A stretch of 64,000 nt of DNA from Flavobacterium sp. I3-2 (GTDB lineage: Bacteria; Bacteroidota; Bacteroidia; Flavobacteriales; Flavobacteriaceae): NCBI RefSeq assembly GCF_013389595.1, contig NZ_CP058306.1, positions 558,001-622,000 of the forward strand, written 5' to 3'. Below are positions 27,637-37,258 of the stretch, piece after piece (the stretch's first letter is position 1; every line of letters starts with the position of its first letter). The notes under the pieces were generated by a model. It was not told the origin of the DNA and ran no database searches. It saw only the letters and a program-made list of their open reading frames with translations. A program made the translations under genes and the position numbers.

Positions 27637-28188
27637 TTAGTTCTTTTTAAAAGGTAATCCTAGTTCAGAAAGTAATGATTTTGCTTCTTTATCTGTATCT
27701 GCAGAAGTAACGAAGGTAATATCAAAACCAGCAATTTTGTTAACTTTATCGATATCAATTTCTGGGAAAATGATTTGCTCAACGATTCCAAGGTTATAGT
27801 TTCCTCTACCATCAAATCCATTAGATTTAATTCCAGAAAAATCTCTTACACGTGGTAATGAAGAAGTAATTAAACGATCTAAGAATTCGTACATTCTTTC
27901 TCCACGTAGAGTTACTTTAGCACCAATTGGCATTCCTTTTCTTAATTTGAAAGAAGCAACGTCTTTCTTAGAAATTGTAGCAACTGCTTTTTGTCCAGTA
28001 ATTTTAGTTAATTCCTCAACAGCGTAATCAACTAATTTTTTATCTGAAACTGCAGCTCCAACTCCACGGCTTACAACAATTTTCTCAAGTTTAGGAACTT
28101 GCATCACATTTTTGTAACCGAATTCTTCAGTTAGAGCAGAGATAACTCTGTCTCTATATTCTTGTTTAAGTCTTGGTATATAAGTCAT
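27637..28188 (-). CDS. rplE: 50S ribosomal protein L5 (uL5)
   Basis: L5 binds 5S rRNA and touches the P-site tRNA from the central protuberance. The 183-residue protein has [40 protein letters not shown] and [19 protein letters not shown]. It lies 2 bases after rplX and 3 before rpsN. Confidence 0.98.
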   Translation of the reverse strand: MTYIPRLKQEYRDRVISALTEEFGYKNVMQVPKLEKIVVSRGVGAAVSDKKLVDYAVEELTKITGQKAVATISKKDVASFKLRKGMPIGAKVTLRGERMYEFLDRLITSSLPRVRDFSGIKSNGFDGRGNYNLGIVEQIIFPEIDIDKVNKIAGFDITFVTSADTDKEAKSLLSELGLPFKKN

Positions 28189-28190
28189 GA

Positions 28191-28505
28191 CTATAATACT
28201 TGATTAGATTTTTTAGAAACTCTTACTTTCTTATCTCCTTCAATTTTGTAAGCTACTTTTGTAGTTTCGTTTGATTTTGGATCAATTAATTGAATGTTTG
28301 AGATATGAATTGCAGCCTCTTTCTTAACAATTCCACCTTGAGGATTTGTAGCACTTGGTTTTGTATGTTTCGAAACCATGTTTACACCTTCAACGATTGC
28401 TTTGTTTTTATCACGTAATACACGTAAAACTTTTCCTTCTGAACCTTTATGGTCACCAGCGATTACTCTTACGATATCTCCTGATTTTATTTTTAGCTTT
28501 ATCAT
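28191..28505 (-). CDS. rplX: 50S ribosomal protein L24 (uL24)
   Basis: L24 is one of the assembly initiators of the large subunit. The 104-residue protein has the KOW motif near the start ([20 protein letters not shown]) and [20 protein letters not shown]. It lies 12 bases after rplN and 2 before rplE. Confidence 0.98.
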   Translation of the reverse strand: MIKLKIKSGDIVRVIAGDHKGSEGKVLRVLRDKNKAIVEGVNMVSKHTKPSATNPQGGIVKKEAAIHISNIQLIDPKSNETTKVAYKIEGDKKVRVSKKSNQVL

Positions 28506-28517
28506 CTTAATAACGAA

Positions 28518-28886
28518 TTAAAGCACTTCTGGTGCTAATGATACAATTTTCATGAATTGTTTTTCACGAAGTTCTCTTGCAACAGGACCAAAAACACGAG
28601 TTCCTCTCATTTCTCCAGCAGCATTTAATAATACACATGCGTTATCATCAAATCTGATGTAAGAACCATCAGCTCTTCTCACTTCTTTTTTGGTACGTAC
28701 AACTACAGCAGTAGAAACTGTTCCTTTTTTAACATTACCATTTGGAGTAGCGTCTTTAATAGCTACTACAATTTTATCTCCAACAGAGGCATAACGACGT
28801 TTCGTTCCTCCTAAAACACGGATTGTCAAAACTTCTTTTGCTCCCGTGTTATCTGCTACTTTTAATCTAGATTCTTGTTGTAACAT
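28518..28886 (-). CDS. rplN: 50S ribosomal protein L14 (uL14)
   Basis: L14 lies at the subunit interface and is the contact for the RsfS silencing factor. The 122-residue protein has [19 protein letters not shown] and the signature [15 protein letters not shown], ending [20 protein letters not shown] plus PEVL. Standard position between rpsQ and rplX. Confidence 0.98.
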   Translation of the reverse strand: MLQQESRLKVADNTGAKEVLTIRVLGGTKRRYASVGDKIVVAIKDATPNGNVKKGTVSTAVVVRTKKEVRRADGSYIRFDDNACVLLNAAGEMRGTRVFGPVARELREKQFMKIVSLAPEVL

Positions 28887-28888
28887 AA

Positions 28889-29146
28889 TTATTTCGCTCT
28901 TTCAATGATTTCAACTAATCTCCAACATTTGTTTTTAGATAAAGGTCTTGTTTCCATGATCTTTACTGTATCACCAATGTTACAGTCGTTTAATTCGTCG
29001 TGCGCTACATATTTCTTAGTTTTCAACACGAACTTTCCGTATAATGGGTGTTTTACTCTCTTAGTTTCAGAAACAACGATAGATTTCGTCATTTTGTTAC
29101 TAGTAACAACACCTATTCTTTCTTTTCTTAAATTTCTTTTTTCCAT
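28889..29146 (-). CDS. rpsQ: 30S ribosomal protein S17 (uS17)
   Basis: S17 is a primary 16S rRNA binding protein with an OB fold. The 85-residue protein shows [36 protein letters not shown] and [20 protein letters not shown]. It lies 17 bases after rpmC and 2 before rplN. Confidence 0.98.
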   Translation of the reverse strand: MEKRNLRKERIGVVTSNKMTKSIVVSETKRVKHPLYGKFVLKTKKYVAHDELNDCNIGDTVKIMETRPLSKNKCWRLVEIIERAK

Positions 29147-29163
29147 CTTTCAGCAGAATACAA

Positions 29164-29352
29164 TTATTGTAACTTTTTGCTTAGCTCAGTATTAACTCTA
29201 GCGATAGTTCTTCTTAAAGTTCTAATTTGTAGAGGATTCTCAATAGGAGAAATAGTGTGAGCTGATTTTAGGTCGGTATAAGTTTTCTTTAACTGACTAA
29301 GTTTTTCTTGTAACTCAGCTGCAGATAGATTTAATATCTCTGATTGTTTCAT
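29164..29352 (-). CDS. rpmC: 50S ribosomal protein L29 (uL29)
   Basis: L29 is a two-helix protein near the exit tunnel that helps dock trigger factor and SRP. The 62-residue protein starts MKQSEILNLSAAELQEKL and contains PLQIRTLRRTIARVNTELSK. The open frame reaches 29388, but the extra 12 codons overlap the end of rplP and do not match the family, so 29352 is the start. Confidence 0.95.
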   Translation of the reverse strand: MKQSEILNLSAAELQEKLSQLKKTYTDLKSAHTISPIENPLQIRTLRRTIARVNTELSKKLQ

Positions 29353-29365
29353 AATATTCATTAGA

Positions 29366-29785
29366 TTATGCTTCGAAATCTCTAGCAACGATAAACTTAG
29401 TTTTAACTGGTAGTTTTTGTGCTGCTAAGCGTAACGCTTCTTTAGCTACTGCTAATGGCACTCCTCCTACTTCAAACATAATTCTCCCTGGTTTAACAAC
29501 TGCAGCCCAATATTCAACTGCACCTTTACCTTTACCCATACGTACTTCTAAAGGCTTTTTAGTAATAGGCTTGTCTGGGAAAATTTTAATCCATAATTGC
29601 CCCTCTCTTTTCATAAAACGAGTTGCAGCGATACGTGCAGCTTCGATTTGGCGAGAAGTAATGAATGAATAATCTAAAGATTTAATACCAAACATTCCGT
29701 TTGAAAGTTCATGTCCTCTTTGAGACACTCCCTTCATTTTACCTTTCTGTACCTTACGGTATTTTGTTCTTTTAGGCTGTAACAT
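29366..29785 (-). CDS. rplP: 50S ribosomal protein L16 (uL16)
   Basis: L16 organises the A-site region of the large subunit. The 139-residue protein begins [19 protein letters not shown] and shows the signatures [20 protein letters not shown] and [11 protein letters not shown]. It lies 17 bases after rpsC. Confidence 0.98.
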   Translation of the reverse strand: MLQPKRTKYRKVQKGKMKGVSQRGHELSNGMFGIKSLDYSFITSRQIEAARIAATRFMKREGQLWIKIFPDKPITKKPLEVRMGKGKGAVEYWAAVVKPGRIMFEVGGVPLAVAKEALRLAAQKLPVKTKFIVARDFEA

Positions 29786-29802
29786 TTTTCTTTAGTTTAA
29801 AA

Positions 29803-30531
29803 TTACTTTCTTTTGTTGCGTTGGTTTGGTTTTGATGGTCTTCCTGATCCTGAAGGTTTAGATGCTTTTTGCTTATCCATACCAGCTAACGGAGAAAGAT
29901 CTCTTTTACCATAAACCTCACCTTTCATGATCCATACTTTAATACCCATTCTACCGTAAGTAGTGTGAGCTTCAGCTAAAGCATAATCAATATCAGCACG
30001 GAAAGTTGATAAAGGAATACGACCTTCTTTGAAGTTTTCAGAACGAGCCATTTCTGCTCCATTCAAACGACCTGAAATTTGTACTTTCATACCTTCAGCA
30101 TTCATTCTCATTGCAGCCGCAATTGCCATTTTAATAGCACGACGATAAGAAATTCTACCTTCGATTTGACGAGCGATGCTTGTTGCAGCCAAATAAGCAT
30201 CTAATTCTGGTCTTTTAATTTCAAAGATGTTGATTTGTACCTCTTTGTTAGTAATTTTCTTAAGCTCTTCTTTTAACTTGTCTACCTCTTGCCCACCTTT
30301 ACCAATGATGATTCCAGGACGAGCTGTAGTGATAGTAACGGTTACAAGCTTTAAAGATCTCTCGATAATTATTTTAGAAACACTAGCTTTTGCTAAACGA
30401 GCATGGATATACTTTCTGATTTTTGCATCTTCAGCAAGTTTATCACCATAATCATTTCCACCGTACCAGTTTGAGTCCCATCCTCTGATGATACCAAGGC
30501 GATTTCCGATTGGATTTGTCTTTTGTCCCAT
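29803..30531 (-). CDS. rpsC: 30S ribosomal protein S3 (uS3)
   Basis: S3 forms part of the mRNA entry tunnel and has helicase-related contacts. The 242-residue protein has [20 protein letters not shown], a KH domain with [20 protein letters not shown] (about residues 70-90), and the C-terminal S3 domain ending [18 protein letters not shown] basic tail rich in Ser, Gly and Pro follows ([15 protein letters not shown]). Position between rplV and rplP is standard. Confidence 0.98.
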   Translation of the reverse strand: MGQKTNPIGNRLGIIRGWDSNWYGGNDYGDKLAEDAKIRKYIHARLAKASVSKIIIERSLKLVTVTITTARPGIIIGKGGQEVDKLKEELKKITNKEVQINIFEIKRPELDAYLAATSIARQIEGRISYRRAIKMAIAAAMRMNAEGMKVQISGRLNGAEMARSENFKEGRIPLSTFRADIDYALAEAHTTYGRMGIKVWIMKGEVYGKRDLSPLAGMDKQKASKPSGSGRPSKPNQRNKRK

Positions 30532-30539
30532 ACTGTTTA

Positions 30540-30950
30540 TTAATTGCTTTGTGTATTATTATTAGCTCCTAAAACGATAGTAACGTGGTTAGAGCGTTTT
30601 CTGATTCTGTGTGCACGACCTTGTGGTGCTGGACGTAATCTTTTTAACATCATACCTCCATCAACACGGATCTCTTTTACAAATAATTCTGCTTCTTCAA
30701 TATTAGCATCACTATTTTTAGCTTGCCAGTTAGCAATAGCTGATAATAATAATTTTTCTAATCTTCCTGAAGCTTCTTTTGTACTAAATTTTAATATATT
30801 AAGAGCATTCTCAACTTTCTGTCCTCTTACTAAATCTGCAACTAAACGCATTTTACGAGGTGAAGTTGGGCAATTGTTTAGCTTAGCAAAAGCAATACTT
30901 TTGTTTGCTTCTTTAATCTGCTCTGCTCTTTCTCTTTTACGAACTCCCAT
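30540..30950 (-). CDS. rplV: 50S ribosomal protein L22 (uL22)
   Basis: L22 has a long loop that lines the peptide exit tunnel. The 136-residue protein shows [40 protein letters not shown] and [13 protein letters not shown]. The N-terminus ([18 protein letters not shown]) is a basic helical extension usual in Bacteroidetes. Confidence 0.98.
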   Translation of the reverse strand: MGVRKRERAEQIKEANKSIAFAKLNNCPTSPRKMRLVADLVRGQKVENALNILKFSTKEASGRLEKLLLSAIANWQAKNSDANIEEAELFVKEIRVDGGMMLKRLRPAPQGRAHRIRKRSNHVTIVLGANNNTQSN

Positions 30951-30959
30951 AGCTTCTTA

Positions 30960-31238
30960 TTATTTTTTACCTTTATTTTTTGCACCAGCGTGACCTCTAA
31001 AAGATCTTGTTGGCGAAAATTCTCCTAATTTATGTCCTACCATGTTTTCTGTTACGTAAACTGGTACAAATTGACGACCATTGTGAACTGCGATTGTTTG
31101 ACCAACGAAGTCTGGAGTAATCATAGATGCTCTTGACCAAGTTTTAACAACTGCTTTGTTTCCGTTTTCTGCGTTCGCTAAAACTTTTTTCTCAAGTTTA
31201 AAGTGAACGAAAGGTCCTTTTTTTAATGAACGTGCCAT
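30960..31238 (-). CDS. rpsS: 30S ribosomal protein S19 (uS19)
   Basis: S19 pairs with S13 in the 30S head. The 92-residue protein begins [19 protein letters not shown] and shows [40 protein letters not shown] and [19 protein letters not shown]. It lies 10 bases after rplB. Confidence 0.98.
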   Translation of the reverse strand: MARSLKKGPFVHFKLEKKVLANAENGNKAVVKTWSRASMITPDFVGQTIAVHNGRQFVPVYVTENMVGHKLGEFSPTRSFRGHAGAKNKGKK

Positions 31239-31248
31239 ACTTACTTAA

Positions 31249-32073
31249 TTATTTCTTTCTACGTTCTACAATATACTTATTACTTGCTTTCACGCTAGAA
31301 CGTGTTCTGTAACCTTTAGCTGGTAAACCTTTTCTTGAACGTGGGTGACCTCCTGAAGAGCGTCCTTCACCACCTCCCATTGGGTGATCAACTGGGTTCA
31401 TTGCTACTGGTCTTGTTCTAGGTCTTCTACCTAACCATCTTGATCTACCAGCTTTTCCTGATACGATTAATTGATGATCAGAGTTAGAAACTGCTCCAAT
31501 CATAGCCATACAAGTTAATAAGATTAAACGAATCTCACCAGAAGGCATTTTAATTGTAGCATATTTTCCATCACGTGCAACTAATTGAGCAAAAGTACCT
31601 GCAGAACGTGCAATAACAGCACCTTGTCCTGGACGTAATTCGATACAAGAAATAATTGTACCTAGAGGAATTTTACTTAAAGGCATTGCATTTCCAACTT
31701 CTGGCTGTACATCTGGACCCGCAATTACAGTTTGACCAACTTGTAATCCTGCAGGAGCAACGATATAAGCTTTTTCTCCATCTGCATAAGCAATTAAAGA
31801 AATAAAAGCTGAACGGTTTGGATCGTACTCGATTGTTTTAACTACAGCAGGAACTCCAACTTTAGTTCTTTTGAAATCAATAATACGGTATCTTCTTTTA
31901 TGACCACCACCGATATAACGCATGGTCATTTTTCCTTGACTATTTCTACCTCCAGAGTTTTTTATCGGTGCGATTAATGAACGCTCCGGCTTATCAGTTG
32001 TGATAGCGTCAAAACTATTTACAACTCTAAAACGCTGACCTGGGGTAATAGGTTTTAATTTTCTTACTGACAT
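31249..32073 (-). CDS. rplB: 50S ribosomal protein L2 (uL2)
   Basis: L2 is required for the peptidyl transferase centre and subunit joining. The 274-residue protein shows [39 protein letters not shown], and the C-terminal loop [20 protein letters not shown] with the conserved His. It lies 5 bases after rplW. Confidence 0.98.
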   Translation of the reverse strand: MSVRKLKPITPGQRFRVVNSFDAITTDKPERSLIAPIKNSGGRNSQGKMTMRYIGGGHKRRYRIIDFKRTKVGVPAVVKTIEYDPNRSAFISLIAYADGEKAYIVAPAGLQVGQTVIAGPDVQPEVGNAMPLSKIPLGTIISCIELRPGQGAVIARSAGTFAQLVARDGKYATIKMPSGEIRLILLTCMAMIGAVSNSDHQLIVSGKAGRSRWLGRRPRTRPVAMNPVDHPMGGGEGRSSGGHPRSRKGLPAKGYRTRSSVKASNKYIVERRKK

Positions 32074-32078
32074 TTTTA

Positions 32079-32369
32079 TTAGATATTAGTATAGAAATCT
32101 ATTGTTTCTCCATCTTTAAGTTGAACTATTGCTTTTTTGTAAGCACTAGTTTTACCACTAATCATACCACTTTTAGTATATTTAGTTGATCTGTCCGCTC
32201 TATAGTTCATTGTATTTACAGACAGAACTGAAACTCCGTAAGCTGCTTCAACAGCTTTCTTAATAACAATTTTGTTAGCTTTTTTATTTACAATGAAACC
32301 AAAACGGTTAAATAATTCACCGTCTTTAGTTATTTTTTCGGTAATTATAGGTTTAATTATAGTACTCAT
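32079..32369 (-). CDS. rplW: 50S ribosomal protein L23 (uL23)
   Basis: L23 at the exit tunnel is the docking site for trigger factor and SRP. The 96-residue protein begins [19 protein letters not shown] and has [20 protein letters not shown], with the family's VNTMNYR region following. It lies 7 bases after rplD. Confidence 0.97.
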   Translation of the reverse strand: MSTIIKPIITEKITKDGELFNRFGFIVNKKANKIVIKKAVEAAYGVSVLSVNTMNYRADRSTKYTKSGMISGKTSAYKKAIVQLKDGETIDFYTNI

Positions 32370-32376
32370 GTTCCTA

Positions 32377-33006
32377 TTATTTACTTAAATTATCTACAAT
32401 TCCTTCTATAGAACCTTCAGTTAACACTAACGCATTATTATTCATAATTCCGTAAGTACTTAATTCTGAAGAAGTTACAACAGAAGCTCTTTGTAAGTTA
32501 CGAGATGACAAATATACATTTTTATTTGACTCTCCCAACACTAATAAAGATTTTTTATTTTCTAACCCTAAAGCTTTCAACACGTTAATGAAATTTTTAG
32601 TATTTGGCACTTCAAATGTAAAATCTTCAACAACAATCAAACTAGAGTCTTTAACTTTTAAAGAGAAAGCTGATTTACGAGCTAATCTTTTTAATGATTT
32701 ATTCAATTTAAATGAATAACTTCTTGGTCTTGGTCCAAAAACTGTACCTCCTCCTTTAAACAAAGGGTTTTTAGCACTTCCCGCACGAGCAGTACCTGTT
32801 CCTTTTTGTTTTTTGATCTTACGAGTAGAACCCGCAACTTCACTTCTTTCTTTCGCCTTATGCGTACCTTGTCTTTGATTTGCTAAATATTGTTTAACAT
32901 CTAAATAGACAGCGTGTTTATTAGGCTCAATTGCGAAAACTGAATCAGCTAATTGTACTGATCTTCCAGTTTCTTTTCCGTTGATATCTAAAACTTTTAC
33001 TTCCAT
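32377..33006 (-). CDS. rplD: 50S ribosomal protein L4 (uL4)
   Basis: L4 contributes a loop to the exit tunnel and in Escherichia coli also represses the S10 operon. The 209-residue protein has the tunnel loop KGTGTARAGSAKNPLFKGGG and GPRPRSYSFKLNKSLKRLAR (about residues 70-110). Its start codon shares one base with the rplC stop region (both at 33006), so translation is coupled. Confidence 0.97.
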   Translation of the reverse strand: MEVKVLDINGKETGRSVQLADSVFAIEPNKHAVYLDVKQYLANQRQGTHKAKERSEVAGSTRKIKKQKGTGTARAGSAKNPLFKGGGTVFGPRPRSYSFKLNKSLKRLARKSAFSLKVKDSSLIVVEDFTFEVPNTKNFINVLKALGLENKKSLLVLGESNKNVYLSSRNLQRASVVTSSELSTYGIMNNNALVLTEGSIEGIVDNLSK

Positions 33007-33623
33007 TACTTCTGAACGATTACATAAGAGTTTTTGTGACCTGGAACTGCACCTTTAACTACTAATAAGTTTTTGTCAGCTACAACTTTTAAAACTCTAA
33101 GGTTTTGAACTGTTACATTAACTCCTCCCATTCTTCCAGCCATGCGCATTCCTTTGAATACACGAGAAGGATAAGAAGAAGCTCCGATAGAACCAGGAGC
33201 TCTTAAACGGTTATGTTGTCCATGAGTAGCTTGACCAACACCACCAAAACCGTGACGTTTAACAACCCCTTGGAAACCTTTACCTTTAGAAACACCTTGA
33301 ACATCAACAAAGTCACCTTCGTTAAATAAATCTACAGTGATAACATCACCTAAATTATAAGCGTTTTCGAAATCTTGGAATTCAACAACTTTTCTTTTAA
33401 CAGAAGTTCCTGCTTTTTTAAAGTGACCTAACTCAGCTTTGTTTGCATTTTTCTCTGCTTTGTCATCGAAACCAAGTTGAAACGCTTCATACCCGTCAAC
33501 CTCTTTGGTTCTGACTTGGGTAACGACACATGGACCCACCTCGATTACAGTACAAGGAATGTTTTTCCCGTTCTCATCGAAAATACTAGTCATGCCGATT
33601 TTTTTACCAATTAACCCAGACAT
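33006..33623 (-). CDS. rplC: 50S ribosomal protein L3 (uL3)
   Basis: L3 is an early assembly protein reaching to the peptidyl transferase centre. The 205-residue protein starts [19 protein letters not shown] and has [20 protein letters not shown] and [20 protein letters not shown], with [12 protein letters not shown] following. A 98-base gap with its own promoter and a long inverted repeat separates it from rpsJ, which makes it the start of a second transcript. Confidence 0.97.
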   Translation of the reverse strand: MSGLIGKKIGMTSIFDENGKNIPCTVIEVGPCVVTQVRTKEVDGYEAFQLGFDDKAEKNANKAELGHFKKAGTSVKRKVVEFQDFENAYNLGDVITVDLFNEGDFVDVQGVSKGKGFQGVVKRHGFGGVGQATHGQHNRLRAPGSIGASSYPSRVFKGMRMAGRMGGVNVTVQNLRVLKVVADKNLLVVKGAVPGHKNSYVIVQK

Positions 33624-33655
33624 AAATATAAATTAATAATTATTATACATAAATA

Positions 33656-33694
33656 ATTTCAAGCGTCGGCAAATATAACACCAACGCTTGAAAT
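33656..33694 (-). promoter_or_regulatory. Internal promoter before rplC enclosed by an 11-bp inverted repeat
   Basis: The perfect arms ATTTCAAGCGT (33656-33666) and ACGCTTGAAAT (33684-33694) enclose 17 bases that contain, on the minus strand, TATATTTG (complement of 33670-33677), an exact -7 element. A TTG lies 20 bases further upstream (CTTG at about 33698-33701). Transcription would start inside the left arm. Only read-through RNA from rpsJ could form the full hairpin; in DNA the palindrome straddles the promoter like an operator. Confidence 0.6.
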
Positions 33695-33721
33695 ACACAA
33701 GTTATTTTAAATAAAATTTTA

Positions 33722-34027
33722 TCACACTTTAATTTCAACTTCAACTCCTGAAGGCAACTCTAATTTCATTAAAGCATCGATAGTTTTTGAAGATGATGAA
33801 TAAATATCTAATAATCTTTTATATGAACTTACTTCAAATTGTTCTCTTGACTTTTTATTAACGTGTGGAGAACGTAAAACAGTAAAGATTTTTTTATGAG
33901 TTGGTAACGGAATTGGACCTGTTACAACTGCTCCAGTACTTTTTACAGTTTTTACGATTTTTTCTGCTGATTTATCAACCAACATATGATCGTAAGATTT
34001 TAATTTTATTCTGATTTTTTGACTCAT
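33722..34027 (-). CDS. rpsJ: 30S ribosomal protein S10 (uS10)
   Basis: S10 is in the 30S head and also serves as NusE in antitermination. The 101-residue protein has [20 protein letters not shown] and the signature [20 protein letters not shown] followed by [11 protein letters not shown]. It lies 11 bases after fusA with no tuf gene between them. Confidence 0.98.
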   Translation of the reverse strand: MSQKIRIKLKSYDHMLVDKSAEKIVKTVKSTGAVVTGPIPLPTHKKIFTVLRSPHVNKKSREQFEVSSYKRLLDIYSSSSKTIDALMKLELPSGVEVEIKV

Positions 34028-34038
34028 TTTCTTAAAAA

Positions 34039-36174
34039 TTAAGCGTTTCCTTTTGCTTTCTTAATAACTTCCTCTTGAATATTAGAAGGTGTTTGCTCAT
34101 AGTGTGAGAACTCCATTGTAGAAGTTGCACGTCCTGAAGATAATGTACGCAATGTAGTTACATAACCAAACATTTCTGACAATGGCACAGAAGCTTTAAC
34201 AACTTTTGCTCCATTTCTATCATCCATTGCATTGATTTGACCACGACGACGATTTAAATCCCCAACGATATCACCCATATTTTCTTCCGGAGTCAACACT
34301 TCTAATTTCATGATTGGCTCTAAGATAACAGCACCAGCAGCTTTTGCAGATTCTTTATAACCCATTTTAGCAGCTAACTCAAACGATAATGCATCAGAAT
34401 CCACAGGGTGGAAAGATCCATCAGTTAAAGTAACTTTTAAAGCGTCCATTTCAAATCCAGCTAAAGGCCCTTGTTTCATTGCTTCACGGAAACCTTTTTC
34501 TACTGCAGGAATATATTCTTTTGGTACGTTACCACCTTTAACTTCATTAACGAATTGTAATCCCATTGGAACTTTTCCGTCAACTTCGTCAGCTGGACCG
34601 ATTTTAAATACGATATCACCAAATTTACCACGTCCACCAGATTGCTTTTTGTAAGTTTCTCTGTGAGATGCACCTTTAGTGAAAGCTTCTTTGTATTCAA
34701 CTTGAGGCTCACCTTGGTTCACTTCAACTTTGAATTCACGACGCATACGATCAACAATGATATCTAAGTGTAACTCACCCATACCAGAAATAATCGTTTG
34801 TCCTGAAGCTTGATCTGTACGTACAGTAAACGTTGGATCTTCTTCAGCTAATTTAGCTAAAGCCATACCCATTTTATCAACATCCGCTTTAGTTTTTGGT
34901 TCAATAGCGATACCAATTACTGGATCAGGGAAGTCCATTGACTCTAACACAATAGGGTGTTTTTCATCAGATAACGTATCTCCTGTTTTAATATCTTTAA
35001 ATCCAACAGCAGCTCCAATATCTCCAGCCTCAATATATTCGATTGGATTTTGTTTGTTAGCATGCATTTGGTAGATACGAGAAATACGCTCTTTATTACC
35101 TGAACGATTATTTAAAACATAAGAACCAGCATCTAAACGTCCTGAATAAGCTCGGAAGAAAGCTAAACGTCCTACGAATGGATCAGTAGCAATTTTAAAT
35201 GCTAATGCAGCAAAAGGATCCGTTACAGAAGGCTTACGAGTAATTGGCTCATCAGTATCTGGATTAGTTCCTTCAATAGCTTCTTTATCCGTTGGAGCTG
35301 GTAAGTAACGACAAACAGCATCAATCATGAACTGAACTCCTTTGTTTTTGAAAGAAGACCCACACATCATTGGAATGATACTCATATCTAAAGTTGCAGC
35401 ACGTAAAGCAGCATTAATTTCATCTTCTGTGATTGAATTCTCATCTTCCATAAATTTCTCAAGAAGATTTTCATCATACGCAGCAATTTCTTCAATTAAC
35501 TGACCTCTAAATTGCTTAACTTCATCAACCATTTCAGCTGGGATTTCAACAACATCGAAAGTAGATCCATGATTCTCATCATGCCATACAATTGCACGGT
35601 TTTTAATTAAATCTACAACTCCTTTGAAGTCAACTTCATCACCGATTGGTAAAACAATAGGCACTGCATTAGAACCTAACATTTCTTTAACCTGACGACA
35701 AACTTTTAAGAAATCTGCACCTTGACGGTCCATTTTATTTACAAATCCCATACGAGGAACTTTGTAGTTATCAGCTAATCTCCAGTTAGTTTCAGATTGT
35801 GGCTCAACTCCATCAACTGCAGAGAATAAGAACACTAACCCATCTAATACACGTAATGAACGATTTACCTCTACAGTAAAGTCAACGTGCCCAGGAGTAT
35901 CAATAATATTGAAGTGATATTTTTTAGTTTCATCTGTTGGTTTTCCATTTTCCATTGGGAAATTCCACTCAACAGTTACCGCAGCAGAAGTAATTGTAAT
36001 ACCTCTTTCTGCTTCTTGCTCCATCCAGTCAGTAGTAGAGGACCCTTCGTGAGTCTCACCAATCTTGTGATTTTTACCTGTATAGAAAAGAATACGCTCA
36101 GTTGTTGTTGTTTTACCAGCATCAATATGAGCAGCAATTCCGATATTTCTAGTATATTTTAAATCTCTAGCCAT
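34039..36174 (-). CDS. fusA: Elongation factor G
   Basis: EF-G is the GTPase that drives translocation on the ribosome. The 711-residue protein shows the P-loop [19 protein letters not shown] (residues 15-33), the switch region [22 protein letters not shown], and [10 protein letters not shown]. Domains II-V follow, with [17 protein letters not shown] and [17 protein letters not shown] near the C-terminus. Its place between rpsG and rpsJ is the standard str operon. Confidence 0.98.
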   Translation of the reverse strand: MARDLKYTRNIGIAAHIDAGKTTTTERILFYTGKNHKIGETHEGSSTTDWMEQEAERGITITSAAVTVEWNFPMENGKPTDETKKYHFNIIDTPGHVDFTVEVNRSLRVLDGLVFLFSAVDGVEPQSETNWRLADNYKVPRMGFVNKMDRQGADFLKVCRQVKEMLGSNAVPIVLPIGDEVDFKGVVDLIKNRAIVWHDENHGSTFDVVEIPAEMVDEVKQFRGQLIEEIAAYDENLLEKFMEDENSITEDEINAALRAATLDMSIIPMMCGSSFKNKGVQFMIDAVCRYLPAPTDKEAIEGTNPDTDEPITRKPSVTDPFAALAFKIATDPFVGRLAFFRAYSGRLDAGSYVLNNRSGNKERISRIYQMHANKQNPIEYIEAGDIGAAVGFKDIKTGDTLSDEKHPIVLESMDFPDPVIGIAIEPKTKADVDKMGMALAKLAEEDPTFTVRTDQASGQTIISGMGELHLDIIVDRMRREFKVEVNQGEPQVEYKEAFTKGASHRETYKKQSGGRGKFGDIVFKIGPADEVDGKVPMGLQFVNEVKGGNVPKEYIPAVEKGFREAMKQGPLAGFEMDALKVTLTDGSFHPVDSDALSFELAAKMGYKESAKAAGAVILEPIMKLEVLTPEENMGDIVGDLNRRRGQINAMDDRNGAKVVKASVPLSEMFGYVTTLRTLSSGRATSTMEFSHYEQTPSNIQEEVIKKAKGNA

Positions 36175-36193
36175 TTCTGTTCTTTATATAAAA

Positions 36194-36670
36194 TTAGAAT
36201 CTAAAGTGAGAGAATGCTTTATTAGCCTCTGCCATTTTATGAGTATCCATTCTTTTCTTAACTGCAGCACCTTCTTCTTTAGCAGCAGCTAAAATTTCAG
36301 AAGCTAATTTACCAGCCATAGATTTCTCATTTCTTCTTCTTGCATAAAGAATCATCCATTTCATTGCCATAGAAATTTTTCTATCTGGACGAATTTGCAT
36401 TGGAATTTGGAATGTAGCTCCACCTACACGACGAGAACGAACTTCCACGTGAGGCATAACATTTGTTAAAGCATCTTTCCAAATTTCTAATGAAGTTTTT
36501 TCTTCATCTTGTTTCTTAGACTCAACAATATCTAAAGCATCATAAAATACTTTAAAAGCAGTCGATTTTTTACCATCCCACATTAAGTTGTTCACAAAAC
36601 GCGTTACTAACTGATCGTTAAATTTTGGATCCGGTAAAAGAGGTCTTTTCTTTGCCTGTCTTTTTCTCAT
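36194..36670 (-). CDS. rpsG: 30S ribosomal protein S7 (uS7)
   Basis: S7 starts assembly of the 30S head and in Escherichia coli represses the str operon. The 158-residue protein shows [40 protein letters not shown] and the C-terminal [19 protein letters not shown]. It lies 28 bases after rpsL and 19 before fusA. Confidence 0.98.
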   Translation of the reverse strand: MRKRQAKKRPLLPDPKFNDQLVTRFVNNLMWDGKKSTAFKVFYDALDIVESKKQDEEKTSLEIWKDALTNVMPHVEVRSRRVGGATFQIPMQIRPDRKISMAMKWMILYARRRNEKSMAGKLASEILAAAKEEGAAVKKRMDTHKMAEANKAFSHFRF

Positions 36671-36698
36671 GTCTTTTTCTTAAAAGTTTTTTAAACTA

Positions 36699-37082
36699 TT
36701 ACTTTTTTGCATCTTTAGGGCGTTTCGCACCGTATTTAGAACGTCTTTGAGTACGACCGTTAACTCCGGCAGTATCTAAAGCTCCACGTACAATGTGGTA
36801 TCTAACCCCTGGTAAATCTTTTACCCTTCCACCTCTAACTAATACTATCGAGTGCTCTTGTAAATTGTGTCCTTCTCCTGGAATGTAAGCATTTACTTCA
36901 TTACCGTTAGTCAAACGTACACGCGCTACTTTACGCATCGCAGAGTTTGGCTTTTTAGGCGTAGTAGTATAAACACGCGTACAAACACCTCTTCTTTGAG
37001 GACAAGAATCCAAAGCAACCGATTTACTCTTCTTAGTCAATTGGGTTCTCCCTGTTCTTACTAATTGTTGAATTGTTGGCAT
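36699..37082 (-). CDS. rpsL: 30S ribosomal protein S12 (uS12)
   Basis: S12 monitors decoding in the A site. The 127-residue protein shows [39 protein letters not shown] and [20 protein letters not shown]. Lysines at residues 43 and 88 (the positions that change in streptomycin-resistant mutants, 42 and 87 in Escherichia coli) are the wild-type residues, so no ribosomal streptomycin resistance is predicted. It is the first gene of the ribosomal superoperon. Confidence 0.98.
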   Translation of the reverse strand: MPTIQQLVRTGRTQLTKKSKSVALDSCPQRRGVCTRVYTTTPKKPNSAMRKVARVRLTNGNEVNAYIPGEGHNLQEHSIVLVRGGRVKDLPGVRYHIVRGALDTAGVNGRTQRRSKYGAKRPKDAKK

Positions 37083-37116
37083 AATGTTTATTAAATAATT
37101 TAATACAATATTAAAA

Positions 37117-37133
37117 TCCCGCTATTTACGGGG
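37117..37133 (-). promoter_or_regulatory. Short hairpin at the 5' end of the rpsL mRNA
   Basis: The minus strand reads CCCCGTAAATAGCGGGATTTT; CCCG pairs with CGGG around a seven-base loop. Given the promoter just upstream, the transcript would begin at or within this hairpin. It may protect the 5' end or regulate the operon. Only four base pairs are certain. Confidence 0.4.
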
Positions 37134-37136
37134 TTG

Positions 37137-37167
37137 CAAATATATAAATAATTTTAACGAAAACAAA
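37137..37167 (-). promoter_or_regulatory. Consensus promoter of the ribosomal superoperon
   Basis: On the minus strand TTTG (37164-37167), a 19-base spacer and TATATTTG (37137-37144) match the Bacteroidetes vegetative promoter exactly. The leader to rpsL is about 50 bases. It is one of the two cleanest promoters in the window, as expected for ribosomal genes. Confidence 0.8.
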
Positions 37168-37258
37168 CTTAATTTATTTATTTTCAATTCTATTTTATTT
37201 TTATGAGTTTGAATACCAAATTTTACTTTAAATTCGTTTATACAAAAACATCTTACTC

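Noticed and set aside
28905..29195. Plus-strand frame of 96 codons across rpsQ and rpmC
   Set aside because: Antisense to two certain ribosomal protein genes and without a credible start or domain.
34027..34039. Expected tuf gene between fusA and rpsJ
   Set aside because: Only 11 bases lie between the genes; tuf is elsewhere in this genome.
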